From assembly GCA_946223355.1 (NCBI GenBank), contig CAMIPB010000005.1:1-64000 (forward strand): DNA of 64,000 nucleotides, given 5' to 3'. Made by a program: the position numbers and the translations under genes. Below are positions 8,637 to 18,056 of this stretch, piece after piece (position 1 is the first letter of the stretch; every line of letters starts with the position of its first letter). Source of the DNA: an uncultured Corynebacterium sp. Its GTDB lineage: Bacteria > Actinomycetota > Actinomycetes > Mycobacteriales > Mycobacteriaceae. The notes below the pieces were generated by a model. That model had not been told where the DNA came from. It did no database searches and worked only from the letters and a program-made list of their open reading frames with translations.

Positions 8637-9860
8637 CCAGGCTGACGCAAGGGCGAACATTCCAACAATCATTGTATTGCGTACAACCAAGAGTATGACT
8701 GCGAAGTGCGTTGGTTCGCCAACGATTCCGTCGTAGTAAAACGGGTAAATGAAAGCTCCAAGTGCTGCCGCCGCAACTGTCAATGCAGCGAGAATTAAGC
8801 CTCCGCGACGTTTTCCTTGGGGAACATTGCGTACCGCTACAGCAACAATAGGTCCCAACCACACGATGTATTGAGGCGAGAAAACTTTGTTAGTAACCAC
8901 AAGACCTAAAACAATGACGACCAAGAACAACACGGTGCGGGAATACGTTGCACCACCCGCAAAAAAGTGCCATGCTGCCCAGGTCAGCGCGAAAAGTAGA
9001 ACAGCGGCCATAGCGATGTTTAGTACAAAGATGGCCTGGCTGACACCTGGCCCGGTGATTTCAAAGCTCTTCGAGGACGCATAACTAACGTCATACCGTG
9101 CATCGCTGAGTCTGCGGAAAACAAACAAAGTGGCAGCAATAGATTCGACTTGTAACCCCCTTTTGTCTTGGTACTGCAGCGGGCTTAGCAAGCGGTCCAG
9201 TCCCGCAGAAGCGACAGTAATGCCCACGAGCCCGAGTAGTGAGACAGCGAAGGTTACTAGCTTTGTCCACGTCTTAGTTTCAGAAAACTTACCTACCAGC
9301 CCTGCGGCCAGCACCCCCGGCCAGAGTTTGATTGTGGTAGCAAAGGCGATTAAAAAAGCTCCCAAGTTAGGGAAGCGGATGAGAGCGAGGGCAGCGAGTC
9401 CGACTAGTAACCCAGGGAGGAGGTCTAAACGAAGATAGAATACGTGTCCTGCAGCAGTACCGAATAACACCCAAAACCAAGCCGCGTAAAAGCGTGCGTT
9501 TCTCGAATCAGAGTATTCCTGGCCGCGAAGTAAACAAGCGAGGAACAGGGCGTCTAACAGGGCACAGAAAATTACGAAAATTACGTAAAAGCCCTCTCTT
9601 GAATCGCCGCCACTAATCCATGCAAGCACCTCAATAGGCCACGTCCCAGCGTGTGGGTATTCCGTCATCGCTGAGGGATCATCGCCAAATTGCGCGAAGA
9701 AATAATAAGCGACGTCTCCGAAAGGGCCTCGTTCGCTCTTGAGTAGGTATAGCAGTATCAGGCGTGCGCATACCCAGCCCACCCATATTGTTGGCACCTG
9801 TGCCCACAGCGAGGCAGAAGCCTTAACCCTGGATTTCTCCAGTCCTACTCGGGAAGACAC
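8559..9860 (-). CDS. GT87-family (DUF2029) membrane glycosyltransferase
   Basis: A 433-residue polytopic GT-C enzyme with about ten membrane segments. GT87 proteins of mycolate-making actinobacteria are polyprenyl-phosphate-mannose-dependent alpha-mannosyltransferases of PIM, LM and LAM (PimE, MptC and MptD types). The first extracytoplasmic loop holds an Asp (GPFGDVAYYF) at the position expected for the catalytic acid, and the EYPHAGTWPIE segment is typical. Translation starts at GTG 9860, only three bases from the stop of the upstream membrane gene, so the two form an operon. It lies tail to tail with the pimA operon, fitting a role in mannolipid elongation; the exact linkage formed is unknown. 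Confidence 0.85.
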   Translation of the reverse strand: MSSRVGLEKSRVKASASLWAQVPTIWVGWVCARLILLYLLKSERGPFGDVAYYFFAQFGDDPSAMTEYPHAGTWPIEVLAWISGGDSREGFYVIFVIFCALLDALFLACLLRGQEYSDSRNARFYAAWFWVLFGTAAGHVFYLRLDLLPGLLVGLAALALIRFPNLGAFLIAFATTIKLWPGVLAAGLVGKFSETKTWTKLVTFAVSLLGLVGITVASAGLDRLLSPLQYQDKRGLQVESIAATLFVFRRLSDARYDVSYASSKSFEITGPGVSQAIFVLNIAMAAVLLFALTWAAWHFFAGGATYSRTVLFLVVIVLGLVVTNKVFSPQYIVWLGPIVAVAVRNVPQGKRRGGLILAALTVAAAALGAFIYPFYYDGIVGEPTHFAVILLVVRNTMIVGMFALASAWLGGHVREEIRQRGSTPETTKLDGGA

Positions 9861-9863
9861 GTG

Positions 9864-10349
9864 TTAGGAGTCCTCACCAGTGATAGTTGACTCCACATCA
9901 ACTGGTGGGCCCAAGTACAGCAGGGTGCTGAACACGATGGAAATTAAAACCAACGCAATCGCTGCGCTTCGTAGTGGATGGCGAGTTAGTTGCGCCAAGA
10001 GTGAGTCTACGAAGCCCTCAGGCTTCGCTTCAGAGTCTACGTCCCGAAAGCGCCAGCCGCCTTCCAGCAAGCCTTTTTTATCCGCCCAAAGAGCAAAGGG
10101 AAGAGCAGCGAAAGGGATGACCGATACAATCAGACCTACGAACAACGTGCCAAGAGTCCAACGGTTGTTGGCCCACAACACAATGGTCATTACTACAAAG
10201 CAGAGAAACCCGAAGCCGTGAATCCCGCCTGCAAATGGCATGACTGCTTCGGTGGTGCCGGAGTATTTCAAAGCCATTGCTGTTAGCAACAATGCCCAGG
10301 TAAACATTTCCAGAATGGCAGCTGTACGGTGTAAGGATTTCGGAGTCAT
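9864..10349 (-). CDS. DUF3817-type integral membrane protein
   Basis: A 161-residue membrane protein with about four segments. Its first half (SLHRTAAILEMFTW, then AGGIHGFGFLCFVVM) matches the DUF3817 pattern with conserved His-Gly-x-Gly. A soluble loop with GGWRFRDVDSEAKPEG leads to a last membrane helix. I start it at ATG 10349; a longer frame upstream has a charged non-family extension. It is co-transcribed with the GT87 gene and divergent from tesB. Function is unknown; partnership with the glycosyltransferase is suggested only by proximity. Confidence 0.75.
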   Translation of the reverse strand: MTPKSLHRTAAILEMFTWALLLTAMALKYSGTTEAVMPFAGGIHGFGFLCFVVMTIVLWANNRWTLGTLFVGLIVSVIPFAALPFALWADKKGLLEGGWRFRDVDSEAKPEGFVDSLLAQLTRHPLRSAAIALVLISIVFSTLLYLGPPVDVESTITGEDS

Positions 10350-10465
10350 AATGCGAAATTGTAGATGCTCGGCCAGCAATATAGGTAACGTGGCATAAGG
10401 GTTTTTATTCTTAAACAACTTCTGCAGGTATGGATGCAGGTTAATGTTAAACAAAAGGCAGCATA

Positions 10466-11383
10466 GTGGCAGATATTTCTGAAATTTTGACGCTTACAGA
10501 GCATTCCGCACCAATGGAATATCGTGATCATGAGCTTTTCCCTCGGCGCTGGTTCCATAGTGCTCCCGTAAGGTCTGAGTTAACTCGCACATTTGGTGGT
10601 CAGGTTGTGGCTCAAGCGTTCGCAGCCGCGCAAAAGACAGTGGAGGGAAAGCAACCTCATTCCTTGCACGGCTACTTTGTCAGTGGTGGAAAGTCAGCAG
10701 ATCCGACTGAACTCTGTGTAGAAGTACTACGCGATGGACGCAGTTTCTCTCATCGCCGAGTGACAGCTCTCCAAGATGGCAAGCCAATCTTTATGATGAT
10801 GGCTGGATTTCAAGCACCCGGTGGGAAAGGACCCGAGCATTTTGATGTGATGCCGACGGTTCCAAGTCCTAAGGAAATACGTCATCTCGACGATTCTGTA
10901 CCGCCAAGTGCCCGTGCACTCATGCAGGAGTGGGAGGACTGGGAAGTTCGAGTCGTGCCTCAGAATAAATTCCTGCATGAACCCCGAACTCCTAGCCAGC
11001 AAATGGTGTGGATGCGCTCGAAGGTGGAACTTTCCTTAGAACCGCATGTTCACTACGAAGCCCTGGCATATATTTCAGACATGACTTTGCTGCATTCTGC
11101 GCTTGTCAACCACAAGGATCATGAGGTGCAAATGGCAAGTTTGGATCACGCAATATGGTTTTATCGTCAGCCCAAGATTGATGAGTGGTTGCTGTATGAC
11201 CAGTTCTCGCCCGCGGCCAATGATGGACGTTCTCTCACGAAAGGCCGCTTTTTTGATGCAGCAGGAAACCTTGTGGCATTTGTGTCCCAAGAAGGCTTAA
11301 CCCGCACATTGCGCCCTGGAGCCAAGACTATCCCTATGGATTCTTTAAAACCCTCTGGCACGTATAATCGTGACCACGTTTAA
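10466..11383 (+). CDS. tesB: Acyl-CoA thioesterase II
   Basis: A 305-residue double-hotdog thioesterase that hydrolyses acyl-CoA to free fatty acid and CoA. Visible features are the first hotdog start (FGGQVVAQAFAAA), the HGYFVSGGK strand, and the second hotdog catalytic region (SLDHAIWFYRQPKIDEW followed by DGRSLTKGRFFD). The length equals typical TesB. The start is GTG 10466 with AAAGG nine bases upstream. It is followed closely by yebC and heads the yebC-ruvCAB run. Confidence 0.93.
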   Translation: MADISEILTLTEHSAPMEYRDHELFPRRWFHSAPVRSELTRTFGGQVVAQAFAAAQKTVEGKQPHSLHGYFVSGGKSADPTELCVEVLRDGRSFSHRRVTALQDGKPIFMMMAGFQAPGGKGPEHFDVMPTVPSPKEIRHLDDSVPPSARALMQEWEDWEVRVVPQNKFLHEPRTPSQQMVWMRSKVELSLEPHVHYEALAYISDMTLLHSALVNHKDHEVQMASLDHAIWFYRQPKIDEWLLYDQFSPAANDGRSLTKGRFFDAAGNLVAFVSQEGLTRTLRPGAKTIPMDSLKPSGTYNRDHV

Positions 11384-11403
11384 TCAATCATTAGGGAGTT
11401 GAC

Positions 11404-12156
11404 ATGGCAGGCCACTCAAAGTGGGCTACAACCAAGCACAAGAAAGCCGCTAACGATGCAAAGCGTGGTAAAGAATTTGCCAAGCTCATCAAAAACATCG
11501 AGGTAGCTGCCCGTACTGGTGGTGGCGACCCCGCGGCTAACCCAACGCTCGATGACATGATCAGAAAGGCCAAAAAGGCGTCTGTCCCCAACGACAACAT
11601 TGAGCGCGCCCGCAAGCGTGGTTCAGGTGAAGAAGCTGGCGGAGCTGACTGGGAGAACATCACTTATGAAGGCTACGGCCCTAATGGCGTGGCTATGCTC
11701 ATTGAGTGTTTGACAGATAACCGTAACCGCGCCGCTTCTGAGGTACGCACCGCAATGAGTAAAAACGGCGGTAATCTAGGCGAATCCGGTTCAGTTGCGT
11801 ACATGTTTACTCGTACTGGTCTCGTATTTGTTGAAAAAGCTGACCGTACCGAAGATGATGTTTTGATGGCTGTTCTAGACGCTGGAGCCGAAGAAGTCAA
11901 CGATCTTGGAGAACGTTTCGAGATTGTTTGTGACCCGAGCGCTGTACAAGACGTCAAGGCTGCGCTAACTGAAGCTGACATAGAAGTTGATGACAATGAC
12001 CTTGATTTCCGCGCATCAGTTGAGGTGCCGGCTGATAAGGAGTTGGCAACCAAGATTTTCAAGCTAATCGACGCCCTCGAGGATTCTGACGACGTGCAAG
12101 ACGTCTACACCAACATGGATGTATCTGACGAGGTTCTAGCAGAGCTTGACGCCTAA
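11404..12156 (+). CDS. yebC: YebC/PmpR-family regulatory or ribosome-associated protein
   Basis: A 250-residue YebC protein, with the family start AGHSKWATTKHKKAANDAKRG-like block and the GYGPNGVAMLIE core. Members have been described as DNA-binding regulators, and some YebC proteins assist translation of proline-rich stretches; which applies here cannot be told from sequence. The position just before ruvC is conserved in many bacteria. Confidence 0.95.
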   Translation: MAGHSKWATTKHKKAANDAKRGKEFAKLIKNIEVAARTGGGDPAANPTLDDMIRKAKKASVPNDNIERARKRGSGEEAGGADWENITYEGYGPNGVAMLIECLTDNRNRAASEVRTAMSKNGGNLGESGSVAYMFTRTGLVFVEKADRTEDDVLMAVLDAGAEEVNDLGERFEIVCDPSAVQDVKAALTEADIEVDDNDLDFRASVEVPADKELATKIFKLIDALEDSDDVQDVYTNMDVSDEVLAELDA

Positions 12157-12193
12157 ACAGCCTCCGCATGGGCTAAACGAAAAGAGAGTTCCG

Positions 12194-12766
12194 ATGCAGC
12201 TTGAAGGCTTGAGGGTGATGGGAATCGACCCGGGGCTGACCCGATGTGGACTGTCAGTTGTGCAGGCAGGGAAAGGCCGAGCAATCCTCCCAGTCTCAGT
12301 GGGAGTGGTACGTACACCAAGCGAAGCGGAACTCACTGAGCGGCTTTTACGTCTTTCTAAGGCCGTTGGCGAATGGATGGATGACTATAAGCCTGACATG
12401 GTTGCGATTGAGCGGATCTTCGAAAGAGGAAATGTCTCCACAGTCATGCACACTGCACATGCCGTGGGCGTTTTAGTTCTAGCTGCTGCAGAACGAAATC
12501 GGCCGGTTTATATGTACACTCCTTCGGAAGTGAAGAAGGCGGTGTCTGGCAATGGCCGGGCGGACAAGAAACAAATGACTGCGATGGTCACGCGTATCCT
12601 AGGGCTCAGTGAAGCGCCTAGACCTGCTGATGCCGCTGACGCACTGGCGTTAGCCATTTGCCATTGTTGGCGTGCACCAGCGCTAGCTCGTACACAAGGG
12701 CAGACTACAGCTGCTGGCCATGCCGGCGGCAAGAAGCGCTACAACCAAGTTTTTACAATGGATTAA
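12194..12766 (+). CDS. ruvC: Crossover junction endodeoxyribonuclease RuvC
   Basis: A Holliday-junction resolvase, 190 residues. The acidic metal-binding residues are in place: MGIDPGLTRCG (first Asp), AIERIFERGN (Glu) and PADAADALALAICH (last two Asp). ATG 12194 has GAGAG upstream; an in-frame TTG at 12146 lies inside yebC and would add a non-family extension. A basic Gly/Lys tail follows the nuclease fold. It is part of the ruvC-ruvA-ruvB operon. I saw no convincing LexA box directly upstream. Confidence 0.97.
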   Translation: MQLEGLRVMGIDPGLTRCGLSVVQAGKGRAILPVSVGVVRTPSEAELTERLLRLSKAVGEWMDDYKPDMVAIERIFERGNVSTVMHTAHAVGVLVLAAAERNRPVYMYTPSEVKKAVSGNGRADKKQMTAMVTRILGLSEAPRPADAADALALAICHCWRAPALARTQGQTTAAGHAGGKKRYNQVFTMD

Positions 12767-12784
12767 TGAAAGACAAATAAAAGA

Positions 12785-13417
12785 ATGATTGCATCGCTGC
12801 GTGGAACAGTTCTAGCTATCGAGCTAGATAGAGCTGTGATCGAGTGTGGGGGAGTAGGGTATCTTTTCCTAGCTACACCGCCCACGTTGGGCTCCCTGAG
12901 GAGGGGAGAGGAAGCCACCGTACTAACCTCACTCGCGGTCAAAGAAGATTCCATGACGCTATATGGTTTTACACAAACGGAACATCGTGAGATGTTTCAT
13001 CTTTTGCAAACAGTGACTGGCCTTGGGCCAAAACTAGCTCTCGCGGCCCTGTCAGTGATGGATCCGGAAGATTTGGCTCGACACATCGGAGGCAGTGACT
13101 ATAAAGCACTCACCGCAATTCCGGGCGTCGGAAAGCGCATGGCAGAACGACTAGTAGTCGAGCTTAAAGACAAAGTGGGTTCCTTCGCTGGTTCGGCGGA
13201 TGCTACAACTACTAGTGCGGCGTCGCCTGTCACAGGAACTGCGGTAGCCGTTGTTGACAAGGTAGTCGAAGCCCTTCAAGGACTAGGGTTTAGTGAAAAG
13301 GATGCTCGTCCAGCTGTTGAAGCGATTGCTACTCAACAGGAGGATGCACTACGAGCCGGAGAACTCTCGATGTCTGCCATACTCAAGGATTCTCTGGCCT
13401 ATCTAGGAAAGAAATAG
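12785..13417 (+). CDS. ruvA: Holliday junction DNA helicase subunit RuvA
   Basis: The junction-recognition subunit of the RuvAB branch-migration motor, 210 residues. Visible are the N-terminal OB fold (MIASLRGTVLAIE), two helix-hairpin-helix motifs (TGLGPKLALAAL and IPGVGKRMAERL), and a C-terminal RuvB-contact domain (LQGLGFSEKDARPA) after an acid- and Thr-rich linker. It starts 18 bases after ruvC and ends 11 bases before ruvB. Confidence 0.97.
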   Translation: MIASLRGTVLAIELDRAVIECGGVGYLFLATPPTLGSLRRGEEATVLTSLAVKEDSMTLYGFTQTEHREMFHLLQTVTGLGPKLALAALSVMDPEDLARHIGGSDYKALTAIPGVGKRMAERLVVELKDKVGSFAGSADATTTSAASPVTGTAVAVVDKVVEALQGLGFSEKDARPAVEAIATQQEDALRAGELSMSAILKDSLAYLGKK

Positions 13418-13428
13418 GCGATTAAAGC

Positions 13429-14481
13429 ATGAGCGATATCGAGCGGACCGAGTTTGAACTTCCTCATCGAAGTGAAGAGGTAGTTCCGGAGGCCTTAGGT
13501 GAGGAAGTAGAAGTTGAAACTTCACTGCGTCCTCGGAGTCTCGATGAATTTATCGGCCAACCCAAAGTACGTGAGCAGCTGTCCCTTGTGTTGTCGGGCG
13601 CCCGAAATCGTGGAGTTACCCCAGACCACGTCCTTTTGTCTGGGCCACCAGGCCTTGGTAAGACCACGATGGCGATGATCATTGCCCAAGAGCTTGGCGC
13701 TAGTTTGCGCATGACATCCGGCCCGGCTCTTGAGCGCGCGGGTGATTTGGCAGCAATGTTGTCCAACCTCATGGAAGGCGATGTGCTGTTTATCGATGAG
13801 ATCCACCGCATCGCAAGGCCCGCGGAAGAAATGCTGTACATGGCGATGGAGGATTTCCGCATCGATGTCATCGTGGGAAAGGGGCCTGGAGCTACGTCTA
13901 TTCCGCTGGAGATTCCACGGTTCACCCTCGTTGGTGCGACAACTAGAGCGGGAATGCTGACTGGTCCTTTGCGTGATCGCTTTGGCTTTACCGCCCAGAT
14001 GGAGTACTACAGCACTGAAGATCTCACCAAGGTCATCACGCGCGCCGCGACGATATTGGATGTAAATATAGATGCTGATGCTGCAGTTGAGATCGGCTCA
14101 CGTTCTCGCGGTACTCCACGCATTGCCAACCGCCTTTTGCGGCGCGTTCGTGACTTTGCAGATGTTCACGGTGACGGGCACATAGACATGCAAGCCGCGC
14201 AAGGAGCGTTGGAAGTTTTCGATGTCGATGAGATGGGTCTAGACCGCTTAGATAGAGCAGTGTTGCACGCACTCATCCATAACCATGGCGGCGGGCCGGT
14301 AGGAGTGAATACCCTGGCTATTGCCGTAGGAGAAGAACCTTCCACCGTTGAAGAAGTCTGCGAACCTTACCTGGTGCGCGCTGGAATGATTACTCGCAGC
14401 CCGCGCGGACGCATCGCAACAGCCGCCGCTTGGCAGCATCTGGGACTTACCGCTCCGGAAGGTTCAATTGGGCTATTTTAG
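13429..14481 (+). CDS. ruvB: Holliday junction DNA helicase subunit RuvB
   Basis: An AAA+ ATPase of 350 residues. It has Walker A GPPGLGKTTM, Walker B FIDEIHR, sensor 1 GATTRAG, the arginine finger region LRDRFGF, and the C-terminal winged helix for DNA (LVRAGMITRSPRGRIAT). It drives branch migration with RuvA and closes the ruvCAB run. Confidence 0.98.
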   Translation: MSDIERTEFELPHRSEEVVPEALGEEVEVETSLRPRSLDEFIGQPKVREQLSLVLSGARNRGVTPDHVLLSGPPGLGKTTMAMIIAQELGASLRMTSGPALERAGDLAAMLSNLMEGDVLFIDEIHRIARPAEEMLYMAMEDFRIDVIVGKGPGATSIPLEIPRFTLVGATTRAGMLTGPLRDRFGFTAQMEYYSTEDLTKVITRAATILDVNIDADAAVEIGSRSRGTPRIANRLLRRVRDFADVHGDGHIDMQAAQGALEVFDVDEMGLDRLDRAVLHALIHNHGGGPVGVNTLAIAVGEEPSTVEEVCEPYLVRAGMITRSPRGRIATAAAWQHLGLTAPEGSIGLF

Positions 14482-14528
14482 TAGCCGCTTTATTTAGTCG
14501 TTATTGTCTGGAAGACTTAGGAAACACT

Positions 14529-14789
14529 ATGGATTTTAATTTGCTTATTTTGATTGCCATTTTGGTCTTGTTCCTTTTGCCGTCCATCATCCTGGGGCAA
14601 AAGCAGCGCAAGCGACAAAAAGAAATACAAGAATTTCAAGAGTCTCTTTCGCCGGGTAAGGCTGTAATTACTGCCGGTGGATTGCATGGAACGGTGGTAA
14701 ACGTAATCGATTCCACAATCGCACTGGAACTCGCACCTAATACAGTCGTTAACGTGGAGAAATCCAGCATTATTCGTAGCCAAGGCTAG
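14529..14789 (+). CDS. yajC: Preprotein translocase subunit YajC
   Basis: A small inner-membrane protein of 86 residues associated with SecDF. One N-terminal membrane helix (about 3-21) is followed by a basic segment (GQKQRKRQKEIQEFQ) and the cytosolic YajC domain (LSPGKAVITAGGLHGTVVNV). ATG 14529 is chosen because an upstream in-frame extension has no family similarity. It precedes secD, the usual order. Confidence 0.95.
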   Translation: MDFNLLILIAILVLFLLPSIILGQKQRKRQKEIQEFQESLSPGKAVITAGGLHGTVVNVIDSTIALELAPNTVVNVEKSSIIRSQG

Positions 14790-14910
14790 TACTTAGACTT
14801 TCCACTCGCGGCTTCGCTGGGGCGTTGGCCGGTTTGGGTGAGTAAATCAGTTACCATTGGCCTTTGTATTTTTCCCTTCAACGCCTGACGATGTGCACTG
14901 GAGACGATTC

Positions 14911-16728
14911 TTGTCCGCTAATAAAAAACGAACAGTGAGCAGAACTGCGCGGCCCAAGCAGGCTTTAGCCTGGTTTGGTCTTGTTCTGGTACTTGTTTAT
15001 GCTCTGATTTTCCTCACCGGAAACCATAAAGCTGAACCAAAATTGGGCATTGATTTGCAAGGTGGCACCCGCGTCACTTTGGTGCCGCAAGGTCAGGAGC
15101 CAACGCAGGAACAACTCAAGCAGGCTCGCACTATTTTGGAACAGCGAGTTAATGGCATGGGTGTCTCTGGTTCAGAGGTAGTTACCAACGGTAATACGTT
15201 GGTCATTACCGTTCCAGGCGAAGACACCGCTCAGGCGCAGGCCGTCGGTCAAACCTCCCAGCTGCTTTTCCGACCAGTTGCGACGCCTCCACAGCCCGAC
15301 ATGGCCAAGCTGGTCACAGAAATCGAAGATATGGCCAATCGGTGGGTGGAATGGCGAGTAATTACTCCAGAGCAAGCCAACGAATCTTTGGCCAATATTT
15401 ATAAGGCACTTGACGAAGCCAACACTCAAGACGACAAGGCTAAGAAAAAGAAGGACGTTGAGGCACCGACGGTAACCGCGAAACCGAAGCCAGAGCCTAC
15501 CAACTCCCTGGAAGCTGGTGATTTCCGGGACAAAGTTACGGAAATGCTGCTTAAGGATCGTCAGTCTAAAGATCCGACCACGTTGTCAGCGGCCTCCGCC
15601 TTGCTGCGCTGTGAGCCAGGTGCGACTGACCCACTAGCCGGAGCTGATGATCCAGCTAAACAGTTTGCGACCTGCGATAACGCTACTGGTCAGCCGTATA
15701 TTTTGGAACCAGCACCGTTGCTTAACGGAATTAGGGAGGATGGTGGTAAACGCCTTACCGGCAATGAAATTGATACGGATAAGCCGATCAATGGCGGCAT
15801 GAATTCGCAGTCAGGCCAAATGGAGATTAGCTTCGCGTTTAAGACAGGCGATGGTCCAAACGGCTCAGAAACATGGGCAAAGCTCACAGAGGAATACCTT
15901 CAGAAGCAGGTAGCGATCACTTTGGACTCGGCTGTTATCTCCGCACCAGTAATCCAAGGCGCGACACCATACGGCTCGGCTACGTCTATCACTGGTGACT
16001 TTTCGCAAGAAGAGGCAACTGCGTTAGCCAATAACCTTCGCTATGGCGCTCTACCGCTATCGTTCGTGGGTGAAAACGGCGAGCCTGGCGGTACGACTGA
16101 AACCGTTCCGCCGTCATTGGGCAAGGCTGCTTTGAAGGCAGGTCTTATCGCCGGACTCGTCGGCCTGCTCGCGGTGGCGCTGTACGCATTCATCAACTAC
16201 CGAGCTCTTGCGCTTATCTCTATGCTGACGCTGGTGGGAGCAGGACTCTTAACTTACGGCGCCCTAGTATTACTTGGGCGTTGGGTTGGATACTCTCTTG
16301 ACCTTTCAGGAATCGCAGGTCTCGTCATTGGCGTGGGCGCTACCGCTGACTCTTTCGTGGTTTATTACGAACGCGTTAAAGACGAAATTTTGGAGGGACG
16401 CACATTCCGTTCAGCAGTAACGAAAGCCTGGGATCGCGCGAAATCCACGATTGTAACTGGTAACGCTGTTACCCTTATCGGTGCCGTCGTGGTGTATTTC
16501 CTTGCGATCGGTGAGGTTAAGGGCTTTGCGTTCACCATGGGTTTGACCACGCTATTTGACTTGGTTGTTTCCTTCCTCATTACCGCTCCATTGATGATTC
16601 TCGCGGCGGGTAATCCAAAGTTCGCCAAGCCAGCAATGAACGGACTCGGAAAGATCATGGCAATGGCCGAAACTCGCAGCCATGTGGCTGAAAGCAAAGC
16701 TGACACAGCAGAAGTTGAGGAGAAATAA
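14911..16728 (+). CDS. secD: Protein translocase subunit SecD
   Basis: An RND-type membrane protein that works with SecF to use the proton motive force in late protein export. About 605 residues: a first membrane helix, a large P1 extracytoplasmic domain starting at LGIDLQGGTRV, a Lys/Glu/Pro-rich insertion (near DDKAKKKKDVEAPT), then five membrane segments with GLVIGVGATADSFVVYYER. I prefer TTG 14911, which has GGAGA six bases upstream; another in-frame TTG lies at 14857 without a site, and GTG 14935 is a further option. SecF begins two bases after the stop. Confidence 0.95.
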   Translation: MSANKKRTVSRTARPKQALAWFGLVLVLVYALIFLTGNHKAEPKLGIDLQGGTRVTLVPQGQEPTQEQLKQARTILEQRVNGMGVSGSEVVTNGNTLVITVPGEDTAQAQAVGQTSQLLFRPVATPPQPDMAKLVTEIEDMANRWVEWRVITPEQANESLANIYKALDEANTQDDKAKKKKDVEAPTVTAKPKPEPTNSLEAGDFRDKVTEMLLKDRQSKDPTTLSAASALLRCEPGATDPLAGADDPAKQFATCDNATGQPYILEPAPLLNGIREDGGKRLTGNEIDTDKPINGGMNSQSGQMEISFAFKTGDGPNGSETWAKLTEEYLQKQVAITLDSAVISAPVIQGATPYGSATSITGDFSQEEATALANNLRYGALPLSFVGENGEPGGTTETVPPSLGKAALKAGLIAGLVGLLAVALYAFINYRALALISMLTLVGAGLLTYGALVLLGRWVGYSLDLSGIAGLVIGVGATADSFVVYYERVKDEILEGRTFRSAVTKAWDRAKSTIVTGNAVTLIGAVVVYFLAIGEVKGFAFTMGLTTLFDLVVSFLITAPLMILAAGNPKFAKPAMNGLGKIMAMAETRSHVAESKADTAEVEEK

Positions 16729-16730
16729 CC

Positions 16731-18035
16731 ATGACACTCAAAACACAACCGAGCGGTCTGGAACGTCTCTACGTCGAAGACGGTGGCATCGACTTTATTG
16801 GACGAACCAAGCTGTGGTACTGGATTACCGCTGCATTGCTTGCTATCTCAATCGCAGCCATTGCAGTACGAGGCTTCACGCTGTCATTGGATTTCGAGGG
16901 CGGAACCAAACTCAATATGCCGGCCACTGATCTTGTTGCTGAGCAGGTAGAGGAAACCTTCACTGAGGCTACTGGTGTTGAACCTGAGTTGACGCAGATT
17001 GTGGGTGCTGGAGATTCAGAAACTCTAGAGATCACCTCGGAACGCCTCAGCCAGGAGCAAGTGGATGAAGCACGTCGCGCCATTTTCGAAAAATACCAGC
17101 CGGTAAACGAACAAGGTGAACCAACCCCTGACGCTATCGGTTCGTCCACAGTTTCTGAATCGTGGGGTTCATCAATCACAAACCGAATGTTGCTCGCGAT
17201 GGGTGTTTTCTTGGCAGCCGCTACGCTCTACGTCGCTGTGCGTCTGCAGCGTGACATGGCTGCAGCTGCGATGCTTGCATTGCTAGTAGACGGCATCGTG
17301 ATTGCAGGAATCTATGCGTTGTTCGGCTTGGAAGTTTCTCCCGCCGTCATTATCGGTCTGCTAACTGTTTTGACCTTTTCTATCTACGACTCGGTGATCG
17401 TTTTTGACAAGGTTAACGAAAATACTTCCGGGATCCTTGGCCAACGTCGTCGAACCTACGCGGAACAAGCAAACCTTGCTATCAACCAGACCGTGATGCG
17501 TTCTATTTCCACCACTGTTATTTCGGCGTTGCCTATCGTTGCGCTTTTCGTCGTGGCAGTCTGGCTCATGGGTATCGGCACTTTGCGTGACCTTGCGCTG
17601 ATTCAGCTTATCGGAGTTGTCGAAGGCATTTTCTCTTCCATTTTCTTAGCGACACCGCTGCTAGTAACGATCGTCGGAATGCGTAAGTCGATTAAGGAAC
17701 ATACTGCTAAGGTTTTGAATTACCGCTCAGGCAAGCGTTCTGCTGAGCATGATGATGAAGCCGGTGGTCACTTAGAAAACACCAGCACTGCGGCGACTAC
17801 TAAAAAGCGTGTTGTACCGAGCTTCGAGGACACCACTTTTGACGAGCCATCGCTAGACTCCCTCAACCTAAGCAGTGAATTTGATGTGGAGAAAATTTCC
17901 GGTGGAGATGCGAATAAGGGCAGTAAGGGCAATGACGCAAATTCGCCTGCGCCTGAAAGAACAGACACCCCTGAATCCAAAAATCACAACAACATCACTC
18001 CAGGCGGTGCTTCATGGCGCCCGAACCGAAACTAA
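16731..18035 (+). CDS. secF: Protein translocase subunit SecF with long C-terminal tail
   Basis: A 434-residue SecF. The family block LDFEGGTKLN is near the N-terminus, and the membrane domain carries TFSIYDSVIVFDKVNEN and the helices typical of SecF. After the last helix (about residue 325) comes an unusual hydrophilic tail of roughly 110 residues, rich in Ser, Asp, Glu and Asn, ending ASWRPNRN. Similar but variable tails occur in actinobacterial SecF; the function of this one is unknown. It is co-transcribed with secD. Confidence 0.95.
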   Translation: MTLKTQPSGLERLYVEDGGIDFIGRTKLWYWITAALLAISIAAIAVRGFTLSLDFEGGTKLNMPATDLVAEQVEETFTEATGVEPELTQIVGAGDSETLEITSERLSQEQVDEARRAIFEKYQPVNEQGEPTPDAIGSSTVSESWGSSITNRMLLAMGVFLAAATLYVAVRLQRDMAAAAMLALLVDGIVIAGIYALFGLEVSPAVIIGLLTVLTFSIYDSVIVFDKVNENTSGILGQRRRTYAEQANLAINQTVMRSISTTVISALPIVALFVVAVWLMGIGTLRDLALIQLIGVVEGIFSSIFLATPLLVTIVGMRKSIKEHTAKVLNYRSGKRSAEHDDEAGGHLENTSTAATTKKRVVPSFEDTTFDEPSLDSLNLSSEFDVEKISGGDANKGSKGNDANSPAPERTDTPESKNHNNITPGGASWRPNRN

Positions 18036-18056
18036 TCGGTGGAAGCAGGTAGAGCA

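Noticed and set aside
12157..12193. A LexA box before ruvC
   Set aside because: I found no sequence with paired GAAC/GTTC or GAAAA/TTTTC-type half-sites in the short gap; the ruv genes may be read from upstream.
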